From: Acidovorax carolinensis | GTDB lineage: Bacteria; Pseudomonadota; Gammaproteobacteria; Burkholderiales; Burkholderiaceae_C | Reading direction: 5' to 3' | Length of the DNA: 64,000 nucleotides | Assembly: GCF_002157145.1 (NCBI RefSeq) | Contig: NZ_CP021361.1 | Span: 2,597,001 to 2,661,000, forward strand | Part shown: positions 37,289 to 44,958 of the stretch, in pieces | Numbering within the stretch: position 1 is the first letter of the stretch | How the letters are laid out: every line of letters starts with the position of its first letter | Program-made: the position numbers and the translations under genes | The notes under the pieces: generated by a model | Told to the model about the DNA's origin: nothing | Seen by the model: the letters and a program-made list of their open reading frames with translations, nothing else | Database searches by the model: none

Positions 37289-38028
37289 AAATCGCAGTGA
37301 TCAACTTCTCGGGAAACGTGGGCAAAACCACCATCGCCAGGCATCTGCTGCTGCCGCGTATCGACGGCGCGGAGCTGTTTTCTGTGGAGAGCCTGAACGC
37401 GGCCGAGGGCGAGGGCCATGCGATGCGTGGCCGGCAGTTCGGCGAGCTGCAGGAGCTCCTGCAGACCATGGACAGCGCGGTGGTGGACATCGGGGCCAGC
37501 AACGTGGAGGAATTGCTCGGCCTGATGCAGAAATACCAAGGCAGTCACGAGGACTTCGATGCGTTTGTGGTTCCCACGGTGCCAGCCCTCAAGCAGCAGC
37601 AGGACACCATCGCCACCCTGGTCGAGCTGGCGCGGCTGGGCGTGTCCCGTTCAAGGGTGCGGCTGGTGTTCAACATGGTCAGCAGCGCCGCAGATGTCCC
37701 GGCGCACTTCAACCTGTTGCGGGCCTTCCTCAAAGCGCAGCCCATCGCCACAGAGAACGTGGCCTGCTATTTAGGCCCAAACGAGGTGTACGGGCGCATC
37801 CGGGGCAGCAATGCCGACCTCGCCTCCCTGGCCAGAGACGACACCGACTACAAGGCTTTGATCGTCAAGGCAAGCGACACCGCAGAAAAGCTCGCGCTGG
37901 CCCAGAAGCTGGCCACACGGCGGCTGGCGGTTGGTGTGTTGCCGCAGCTGGATGCCTGCTTTGCGGCGCTCGGTCTGGCGGAGAGCGCCGCCAGCAACGT
38001 GGTGCCGCTGGCACGGCAGGCACAGTGA
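37285..38028 (+). CDS. StbB-like P-loop ATPase
   Basis: A 247-aa ParA/MinD-type ATPase. The deviant Walker A NFSGNVGKTTIARHLL is at residues ~7-22. VVDIGASNVEELL at ~65 matches a Walker B-like element. In IncW plasmids StbB is needed for conjugation and acts with StbA and StbC. It is coupled to both neighbours (ATGA and GTGA overlaps). Confidence 0.7.
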   Translation: MKIAVINFSGNVGKTTIARHLLLPRIDGAELFSVESLNAAEGEGHAMRGRQFGELQELLQTMDSAVVDIGASNVEELLGLMQKYQGSHEDFDAFVVPTVPALKQQQDTIATLVELARLGVSRSRVRLVFNMVSSAADVPAHFNLLRAFLKAQPIATENVACYLGPNEVYGRIRGSNADLASLARDDTDYKALIVKASDTAEKLALAQKLATRRLAVGVLPQLDACFAALGLAESAASNVVPLARQAQ

Positions 38029-38495
38029 GCGACCTGATCACGGTCCGCGAGGAGCTGATGGCCGTGGCCATCGGCGATCTGGGCACGTTGCTGGATCGGG
38101 TCGAGAAATTGGCGCCCCAACTGGATGCGAGCCGCATGGAGTTGCTGAGGACCAGCACCGAACTGACGGAGAAGGTCGAGGCGTATTCAAAGCGCATGGA
38201 TGAAATCACCGAGAACGCGAAGCTGCAGACGGTGAAGCACATCGCTCGCCGCGCCGACGAAGTGGCCCGGGGAACTGTGGAGACACAGACCCGGGCCATG
38301 GAGGAAGCGGCGCGCGTGGCGTTCCACCATGAAGTCGGCCCGGCCCTGCAGCGGGTGACGCTGCCGCTGCAGGACGTTGCGGCTCTGGCACGCAAGGGTG
38401 CACGCCCCTGGGAAGGGTGGCTGCTGCACGCCGCGACGGCGGTGCTTGCTTCGGCCATCAGCTGGGCGATGGCTGCCTGGCTGTGGCTTCGGTGA
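38025..38495 (+). CDS. StbC-like protein with C-terminal membrane anchor
   Basis: A 156-aa protein starting at a GTG that overlaps the stbB-like stop (GTGA). Residues ~20-85 are helical and probably coiled coil. The last ~25 residues form a hydrophobic helix (LHAATAVLASAISWAMAAWL), suggesting tail anchoring in the inner membrane. Its place as third gene of the cassette suggests StbC. A later ATG at 38058 is less favoured. Confidence 0.6.
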   Translation: MSDLITVREELMAVAIGDLGTLLDRVEKLAPQLDASRMELLRTSTELTEKVEAYSKRMDEITENAKLQTVKHIARRADEVARGTVETQTRAMEEAARVAFHHEVGPALQRVTLPLQDVAALARKGARPWEGWLLHAATAVLASAISWAMAAWLWLR

Positions 38496-38561
38496 GAAGC
38501 CGCGGCCGGGATCGCGCGAGCCGGCAGCAGCCGGCGAGCGCGTTTCGGAATTTCAGATGAA

Positions 38562-38590
38562 CCACACCGCCCAGCGTTGGGGCGGTGTGG
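38562..38590. terminator. Hairpin between convergent stbC-like and DUF932 genes
   Basis: CCACACCGCCC and GGGCGGTGTGG form a perfect 11-base-arm stem with a 7-base loop. It lies between two convergent genes and could end both transcripts, though neither side has a long U tract. Confidence 0.55.
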
Positions 38591-38602
38591 TGTTGGACCC
38601 GT

Positions 38603-39463
38603 TCAGGCCTTGAGCTTGCGCATCTCTTCGGCCAGCACCCACAGCGCCCGGTTCAGGCTCACGCTGCGGTCGATGCTGGCCACCGGGCGGGTGTGCATGC
38701 GCCGGCCCTTGGCTCCGCGCCCGGGCTGGCCACCACGCAGGGCGTTCTCCTGCACCCGCTGGAAGGTGGTCCACAGGCTGTTGCCAAAGTCCTCCGGTCG
38801 GCGGGCTTCGATCAGCTGCTCGGCGGTCACCGGGGCCGGTGGTTCGCCCTCCCCGCGTTCGCCGTAGCGCAGCGCCAAAGCGGCGGTAGCAAAGGCTTGC
38901 TGTTCCTCGCGCTGCAGCGGCAGGGCTTTCATGCTGTCGGTGGACGCGTCCACCACCTCGAAGTCGTCCAGCACCCGGAACGCGCCTTCAATCACCTCGC
39001 CCTGGATGTTGCCTTTGTGCGGGATGCGGATGTCATTGGTGATGTCGCCCACCACCAGACCATTGCAACAGACGAATCTGAACTGACCCGCGAGCATCTG
39101 ATAGCTGCTGGCGCCGTCGTGGCTGTTGATCAGGATGATCTCGTTGGCCTCGGGCCGGGTGTTCACCTGGCCCGCATGGCGCATGCGGATCATGTGCTTG
39201 GTGAACTCGGTTTTGCCTTCAATGCGGCTCTTGCTCTGGGCCACCATGAAGGGTTCGAAGCCTTCATGCCGCAGACCGCGCAGCACGTCAATGGTCGGGA
39301 TGTAGGTGTAGCGCTCGGAACGGCTGCCGTGTTTGCCCTCGGCAAAGATGGACGGCGCGGCCCGGCGCATCTGGTCTTCGGCCAGCGGGGTTTCGCTGCG
39401 GATGACGAAGGTGTTCTGGCCAAAACGGGCGGCCAGGGGGCGGGAAGCTTGGACGGTGTTCAT
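38603..39463 (-). CDS. DUF932-family protein
   Basis: A 286-aa protein of the DUF932 type common on plasmids and ICEs. Recognisable segments are MLAGQFRFVCCNGLVVG and RYTYIPTIDVLRGL. The molecular role is unknown; it is often compared with phage LGT-type proteins. Start ATG 39463 overlaps the SSB stop (ATGA), so SSB and DUF932 are coupled. Confidence 0.85.
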   Translation of the reverse strand: MNTVQASRPLAARFGQNTFVIRSETPLAEDQMRRAAPSIFAEGKHGSRSERYTYIPTIDVLRGLRHEGFEPFMVAQSKSRIEGKTEFTKHMIRMRHAGQVNTRPEANEIILINSHDGASSYQMLAGQFRFVCCNGLVVGDITNDIRIPHKGNIQGEVIEGAFRVLDDFEVVDASTDSMKALPLQREEQQAFATAALALRYGERGEGEPPAPVTAEQLIEARRPEDFGNSLWTTFQRVQENALRGGQPGRGAKGRRMHTRPVASIDRSVSLNRALWVLAEEMRKLKA

Positions 39464-39993
39464 GGTGGTGCTCCGGTATTCAGGCATGCAAAGGGATGAA
39501 ATGGGATAGCCGGGCGGCTGGGTGCCGCCCGGTGTGCTGCGTCAGGCGTGCGCTGCTTGGCGCTCGTTGCGGGCCTTGCGGCTGGGGTGGGTGCGCTGGG
39601 GGCTGGTGCGGGTGGATCACCAGCACCTTCACGCGCGCGACGTGCTTCGCCCTCGGCCTTGCTGTCGAGGTAGTCGATTTCGTCCACGGTGAACGCCAGC
39701 CCGTAGACCTCGACGCCGTCGTTGTCCTGGTAGTTGTTGTTGCGCACCCGCCCGACGATGTTCACGTGCGAACCCTTGCCCAGGTACTCGGCGGCGTGTT
39801 CGGCCTGCTTGGCCCACAGCGTCCACTGGATCGCGGTGGCTTCTTCGGAACGCTCTTCACCGCTGCCCCGGCGGCTGTTGCTGATGGCGGTCAACACCGC
39901 CTTGGCGACTTTGCCTTCGCGCCCGTTGACGAATTCAAGCTTGACGGCGGATGCCAGGTGCGCGTGGCGCTGGATGACTTGAACATTGGCCAT
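39460..39993 (-). CDS. ssb: Single-stranded DNA-binding protein (element-encoded)
   Basis: A 177-aa OB-fold SSB. Core segments are KVAKAVLTAISNS, IQWTLWAKQAEHAAEYLGKGSHVNIVGRVRNN and DGVEVYGLAFTVDEI, read in order across residues ~20-115. A Pro/Ala-rich tail follows, but it does not end in the acidic DDDIPF-like tip of chromosomal SSB. It may coat incoming single strands after transfer. First gene of ssb-DUF932. Confidence 0.88.
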   Translation of the reverse strand: MANVQVIQRHAHLASAVKLEFVNGREGKVAKAVLTAISNSRRGSGEERSEEATAIQWTLWAKQAEHAAEYLGKGSHVNIVGRVRNNNYQDNDGVEVYGLAFTVDEIDYLDSKAEGEARRAREGAGDPPAPAPSAPTPAARPATSAKQRTPDAAHRAAPSRPAIPFHPFACLNTGAPP

Positions 39994-40664
39994 GGTGAAA
40001 CTCCTTGCAAGAGCGATCAGCCGGACCCCGATCCGGGCTCCTCAAAGCTGATCCTCTCGCTCGGACTCCCTCGCTCCCGCCCACGGGCGGGCGGGGGGTG
40101 GGCAAGGCCCCTTCCCTCGGGAAGGGGTGGGGGATGGGGAAACCTTGCAGCACGAAACAGTGAGCCAGTCACCTGGCCCACCGCTGAAAGATCCCCCCAC
40201 AAGTCCCCCTCACCTGTGGATGGGGGCGCCGTGGGGGGAGTGCGGTGGGTCCATTGGCGCACGCGCTGCCTGAACCTCTTCGGGCGACCAGCGAAGCGCA
40301 GGCGACCGATTGAACTGAGCGGCGGCGTCTCTGCGGACGGCGTGACACCAAGCGCAGCGACTGGCGCGGCGTTCGAGCCGGTGCGATCACTTCAGGGGTT
40401 CGCTGTCTCCGGTCATCCCAGCGGCCCGGCTTCGGGTTTGGCGGGTGACCGGGGGGACGATCTGGCGGGCGGGATGGGACCACAGCTCAGCGGCGGGAGC
40501 GGACCGAACGTCAGTTCGTCCAGCGGGCTCGTTCCCGCGCAGCGGGAAGGAAACCAGACCGCGATCCCCGGGCACGGGAAAGGACCGCTGGTCGCTGTGC
40601 TTCCGGTGAACACCGGCCATGCTCCGCCCTCCCCTGTGCCCGCGCACAGCGCGCTGATCAACAA
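39994..40664. other. GC-rich non-coding region between ssb and radC
   Basis: About 670 bases with no gene I can support. It is rich in short G and C runs and small palindromes (GCCCACGGGCGGGC, CCCTTCCCTCGGGAAGGGG, CGTTCCCGCGCAGCGGGAAG). A long plus-strand frame crosses it from the antisense of ssb, but its composition looks non-coding. It could hold a leading-region promoter or replication site. Confidence 0.45.
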
Positions 40665-40688
40665 CAAAAAATTGGGGCCGAAGGCCCC
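40665..40688 (-). terminator. Rho-independent terminator of radC
   Basis: On the minus strand GGGGCC-ttc-GGCCCC is followed by AATTTTTT. It lies 6 bases after the radC stop. Confidence 0.85.
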
Positions 40689-40693
40689 AGGGA

Positions 40694-41230
40694 TTACACG
40701 AGGCCAAGCTCGGCCATCGAATTCACCGCGTCGCCCGCCACGATGAAGTGGTCGAGCACCCGCACATCGACCAGCGCCGCCGCCTGCTTGAGCGTCTGGG
40801 TCAGAACTTCGTCGGCCCGTGATGGACGGGCAGCACCACTGGGATGGTTGTGCACCAGGACCAGGGCGCAGCTGTTCCTCAGGAGCGCATCGCGCACCAC
40901 TTCACGTGGGTACACCGATGTCTGGCTCACCGTGCCCCGGAACATCTCGACGTAGTCCAGCACGCGGTTCTGCACATCCAGATGCACTACGGCAAAGACC
41001 TCATGAGGCAGGCTGCCCAGCCGGGCGCGCAGGAAGTCCTTCACCACAGCGGGTGAGTCCATCAGGTCGCTGCCGCGCACCTGGGCGGCTAGCAACTGCT
41101 GCGCCGCCAGCAGCACCTCGTCGGCCTCGGCCGGACGGTACTGACCAGCCACGTCGCGAATGAGCAAACCGCCCGAACCAGCGGGCACCGACAGGAAGGA
41201 ATCGAGGGAAGAAAACAGATCGTGCTGCAT
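40694..41230 (-). CDS. RadC-family JAB-domain protein
   Basis: A 178-aa protein. The JAMM-like metal motif is VHNHPSGAARPSRADE (H-x-H...D), with an upstream glutamate in PHEVFAVVHLD. It lacks the N-terminal HhH of chromosomal RadC, as is usual for element copies. The ATG 41230 follows GGAG at a good distance; the frame is open 16 codons further. The biochemical role of RadC proteins on ICEs is unclear. Confidence 0.88.
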   Translation of the reverse strand: MQHDLFSSLDSFLSVPAGSGGLLIRDVAGQYRPAEADEVLLAAQQLLAAQVRGSDLMDSPAVVKDFLRARLGSLPHEVFAVVHLDVQNRVLDYVEMFRGTVSQTSVYPREVVRDALLRNSCALVLVHNHPSGAARPSRADEVLTQTLKQAAALVDVRVLDHFIVAGDAVNSMAELGLV

Positions 41231-41616
41231 GACCAACTCCAGTGATCGGGCGGGATTGCCCGAGACCGGAACCGGCACGCCGCAGCGCAGCGGTCACAGG
41301 TTCGAAGACGGCCGACCGGCCGCCAGCGCCCACAGGGCGCGCAGACCTTGACGGCGAGAACGGTGTGCAAGGATGAAGGGATCAGCAAGCCAGCCCCACC
41401 AAACCTGCAGGCGTGAGGATGGCAAGCGCAGCGCGCAGGCCGGGACGGCCGGAGGCGTCAGGGATCGGAGCCGAATGGCCGCGACCCACAGGGGCGCGGG
41501 GGTAGCCCGCAGAGCCCGACGGCGGCACGCCGGGACGCAATAACGAAATCGACGCACATCATCTTCGGCAACCAACACCACCGAAGACAATCCATCTAGA
41601 ACAATTCGGACCCACC
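41231..41616. other. Non-coding region between radC and the 412-aa gene
   Basis: GC-rich divergent spacer with no recognised gene. It should contain promoters for radC (minus) and the 412-aa gene (plus). Near the plus-strand start the composition turns AT-richer (41535-41610), and a promoter is likely there though not resolved. Confidence 0.4.
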
Positions 41617-42855
41617 ATGACCACAGCCGCCAAGACTGCAACCACTGCCTGGGCCTTCCGCACCCGGTTTCGCCGGGGCGCATTTGGTTGGAAAGGCACC
41701 CAGCTGGCCTTCGGCCGCATCAACGAAGCCCTGACCGAGATCCGTGCCGTGGCCCGTCACGACCCTCCCCGTGCCGCCGAAGGTGCCGTCTTGCTGCTGG
41801 AAAAGCTCTCCCCTGCCCTATGCCAGATCGACAGCTCATCGGGCGCCCTGGGCAACGCCACCTACGCCGCGGTCCAGGAACTGGCGCCCCTGATCAGCCA
41901 AGCGCCCGTGAGCGCCCCCGTTCGCCAGAAATGGCTCGACCGCCTGTTTGATGCCATCCAGGAAGACGATCCCCCCTACATCGAATCCCTCGGTGATCAC
42001 TGGGGCGACCTGTGCGCAACAAAGGAACTGGCCTCCGCCTGGGCCGACCAGCTCCTGCCGACGCTGAAAAATGCACTGCGAGAGCGCAAGCGCGGCACCT
42101 ACGCCTTCTTCTCCGGCACCACCCTCTGCTACAGCGCCCTGTTCAAGGCCCAGCGGCACGATCAGCTCCTGGAGTTACTGGACATGGACCCGCACCCGAT
42201 CTGGCCCTACCTGGTCTGGGGCGCCAAAGTGCTGGCGACACGAGGCCAGATCGATGAAGCCATCGCCTACCTGCGTGAACGCGCAGGCAGCACCACCAGC
42301 GAGACATCCATCGCCCGCTTTGCCGAAGAAGAACTGCTCAAGGCCGGTCGCCGCGCCGAGGCCTTCAACCAGTACGCGCTGCTCGCCAATCAGGCCAACA
42401 CCCAGATCGCCACCTACCGGGCCCTCGCCAAGAAGTACCCCGAACTGGCCAAAGACAAGCTGCTGGACCACCTGATCGCATCCACACCCGGCGAGCCCGG
42501 CAAGTGGTTCGCCACCGCCAAGACGCTGAAACTGTTCGAGCAGGCAACCCACCTGGCCTGGGCCTCACCGTGCGACCCCAAGACCCTGAACCGGGCCGCA
42601 CGCGACCATCTCAAGACCCAGCCGGACTTCGCCATGCAATGTGCGCTGGCCTCTTTGCACTGGATGTCGCTGGGCCACGGCTACGAACTTACGGGCATGG
42701 ACGTGCAGGATGCCTATCGAATTGCCATCGAGGCAGCCGCCGCCACCCAGCGAGCACAGCAAGTCCGAATGTCAATCGAACAAGTGCTCGCATCCGATAG
42801 ACCCATGGCAGCCTGGCTGCAGCGATCGCTGGGAATCGTGCTGCAGACCGCGTAG
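41617..42855 (+). CDS. Unknown 412-aa helical-repeat protein
   Basis: A soluble protein that looks all-alpha. It starts with a basic segment (FRTRFRRGAFGWKGTQLAF), then has TPR-like helical pairs through the middle (ARFAEEELLKAGRRAEAFNQY). No catalytic motif, signal peptide or membrane helix is seen. It is transcribed alone between radC and the defence locus, convergent with the latter. I do not recognise the family with confidence; similar proteins occur as accessory genes on mobile elements. Confidence 0.7.
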   Translation: MTTAAKTATTAWAFRTRFRRGAFGWKGTQLAFGRINEALTEIRAVARHDPPRAAEGAVLLLEKLSPALCQIDSSSGALGNATYAAVQELAPLISQAPVSAPVRQKWLDRLFDAIQEDDPPYIESLGDHWGDLCATKELASAWADQLLPTLKNALRERKRGTYAFFSGTTLCYSALFKAQRHDQLLELLDMDPHPIWPYLVWGAKVLATRGQIDEAIAYLRERAGSTTSETSIARFAEEELLKAGRRAEAFNQYALLANQANTQIATYRALAKKYPELAKDKLLDHLIASTPGEPGKWFATAKTLKLFEQATHLAWASPCDPKTLNRAARDHLKTQPDFAMQCALASLHWMSLGHGYELTGMDVQDAYRIAIEAAAATQRAQQVRMSIEQVLASDRPMAAWLQRSLGIVLQTA

Positions 42856-43131
42856 CAAGTGATGGTTGGCCACCTCATCTATCAACTGATCAAACAGGTA
42901 AACGTTCACGGCCAGGCGGAAAAGCCTCCAGTTCGCTGCCATTAACCCTTCAAGGCTGGATCCTGTCATAGCCTTTTTGTCTACCCGACGACAGCTCATC
43001 ACATGATCAATCAAAGACCTGAGTGCCTGCCATAGGCAGTCACAGCCTGGGTGGCGAATTCTTCCAACACCATTTTTGGGGCTGCCTCAAACGTGAGTTC
43101 GCGTCAATCTGTCGTCCGGATCTAAGCGCTA
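42856..43131. other. Spacer between convergent 412-aa gene and the defence operon
   Basis: No gene recognised. An 80-codon minus-strand frame starts here but its end overlaps the 412-aa gene. No strong terminator seen. Confidence 0.4.
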
Positions 43132-44958
43132 CTATTGATCTGCATTCAAGTCGAACTCCAGCCAATCCCTCCCTGACCAAAGAAAGCCGACTTCTTCTTG
43201 TATGGCAGATGCGCCCTTCGGCCGTATAGAAAAGCGTCGACTTTTCCCTGTTGTCTTGAGCGACCAGGTTGCTTGGCAAGTTCCGCATTGGCAGTAGAAG
43301 TCCTGCTGCTGCTGCGCCCGCACGAATCTTGCCTGATGGCCACAAAGCTCAGCAAGAGTTGCGATCTGTTCGATGGCATCCCCGACGGCGTCCTCAACTT
43401 GCGAATTAGCTGAACCTTTGAGTGAAGCCTTCAGTTCGGCTGCTTTCTGAGCATCGACTGGCGCGAGGATCCTGACGTGGGTAGACGAAATAGATTCAAA
43501 CTGTTCCGGCCAAGCCTCGGTTAGCGTTTTGGACGGCGTCGGCAACGGCCCCAGTTTTCGGCCATGACCTTGGAGCAATTGCCGCAACATCCACTCATCG
43601 ATCAACTTCCCCACCTTCTCCACGACATAAAGGTCCAGCGGAGAGACAGGAAGACTCTGCGGCGATGCGACACTGGTTGGCACGCCTGGCCAACACACGA
43701 TACGACCAGGCTCCAGACTCTCACTGATATTTATTGACGCGCCGAACCAGGCAATCGGTACGATCCTCAGGATAGATCCCTGAGACTGAGTTACGACCCA
43801 ATCATGTCCATCACGTCGGAGTACGAAACTCCGTCCCGCCCAACTGAAGATGAAATTTCCATCCACTCTTCGCAGACCATACCGCTCAAGCGCCCGCCTA
43901 ATCACAAGACCAACGTAACTGACGTAAGCCAGTTGCAATTGAAGTTGCCGCGCCAAGCGCTCTTCCGGGGGTAAGAGCCGGTCTTCACGATCATCTTTCA
44001 ACTTCTCCCAAAGCGGGGGCAGATGACGATAGTGCGGGTCGTGGTTGAGAATGTTTGTCCGGTGAACTTGGGCAGGAACCACAGATGCAGGAGGCACCAG
44101 CGAATAAAGCCCCCTTTGCTTCAACCCTCTGATTGCACGCAACTGAGACTCCAAATCGCTGAGGGCGCGCTTTCCTGCCTCCAACTGCATCCCAGTCTTG
44201 TCATCAAGATATGACTCGCCCCAAAGGCGACAAATATCCTGGCGAAGTCGAAAATGCGTCTGCTCAGAGTCCTGGAACTCCAAAGCTCGCTCCAGTCGTG
44301 AATTGACTCCCCGGATGCGAGCCAATCTCCTAGCAAGGTGTCGATCAAGGCGATCTAGTAGCCGCTTGTAGAGCCTGTTCTCATAGATGGCATAGTCGTC
44401 CTCGCTGAAACGTGCAAGAACCTTGCGCGGTTGAACACCACTGAGCGTACGCTGCTGCCAGCAATCAGAGTGTGATGCCAGGTGACTTAATGCCGAAGTC
44501 GCGAGGCGTCGAGCTCGCGCCACTGGCGCAACCAAGTCGTCATATCGAAGGTCTCTGCGGGGGCGGTCAGATATTGAATGCAGATGACCATCTCTGAGTA
44601 CCGCCGCCAAGTCGCGCTCGAGTTCTTCGAGCGCGCATTGGGCGGCCATCTCAGCAGGCAGCATGGGTGAGACATTTGCATCATGTGCGTGAGCGATTTT
44701 TCCGGCAATGGAAATAATCGCCTCTGCAGACAAATCGGAGTCCGCCTGATCGTCGTCAGACTGATAGATGGCGAGCACTTGCGATTCAGTGTCTTGAGTC
44801 CGGATTACGCCCGAGCCGTCATCTGATAGCAGATCACCGGGCTGCAAGCGACTGTGTCCATTGACCACGAGTGGCTCAAGCAAGCAATACCTCCCCGGCA
44901 GAAGCGCGTCGGGTAGGCGGCTGATTTTGCTACCCGTAAGACGGTCCAAAAATATCAT
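43132..44958 (-). CDS. DUF2357/McrC-position partner of the McrB-like ATPase (CnuC-like)
   Basis: A 608-aa protein and last gene of the defence operon. A central helical region (RFSEDDYAIYENRLYKRLL) recalls DUF2357 proteins that pair with McrB-like ATPases. The C-terminus has a zinc-ribbon-like cysteine cluster near 555 (FYCQCGTCQATW). I could not find a clear PD-(D/E)xK nuclease motif. The ATG overlaps the end of the AAA gene (ATGA). In McrBC-type systems the gene after mcrB is the nuclease or effector partner, so McrC-like is inferred from position and the DUF2357-like part. Confidence 0.6.
   Translation of the reverse strand: MIFLDRLTGSKISRLPDALLPGRYCLLEPLVVNGHSRLQPGDLLSDDGSGVIRTQDTESQVLAIYQSDDDQADSDLSAEAIISIAGKIAHAHDANVSPMLPAEMAAQCALEELERDLAAVLRDGHLHSISDRPRRDLRYDDLVAPVARARRLATSALSHLASHSDCWQQRTLSGVQPRKVLARFSEDDYAIYENRLYKRLLDRLDRHLARRLARIRGVNSRLERALEFQDSEQTHFRLRQDICRLWGESYLDDKTGMQLEAGKRALSDLESQLRAIRGLKQRGLYSLVPPASVVPAQVHRTNILNHDPHYRHLPPLWEKLKDDREDRLLPPEERLARQLQLQLAYVSYVGLVIRRALERYGLRRVDGNFIFSWAGRSFVLRRDGHDWVVTQSQGSILRIVPIAWFGASINISESLEPGRIVCWPGVPTSVASPQSLPVSPLDLYVVEKVGKLIDEWMLRQLLQGHGRKLGPLPTPSKTLTEAWPEQFESISSTHVRILAPVDAQKAAELKASLKGSANSQVEDAVGDAIEQIATLAELCGHQARFVRAQQQQDFYCQCGTCQATWSLKTTGKSRRFSIRPKGASAIQEEVGFLWSGRDWLEFDLNADQ

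Noticed and set aside
42772..43014. 80-codon minus-strand frame between the 412-aa gene and the defence operon
   Set aside because: Half of it overlaps the C-terminus of the 412-aa gene, no RBS, no recognisable family.
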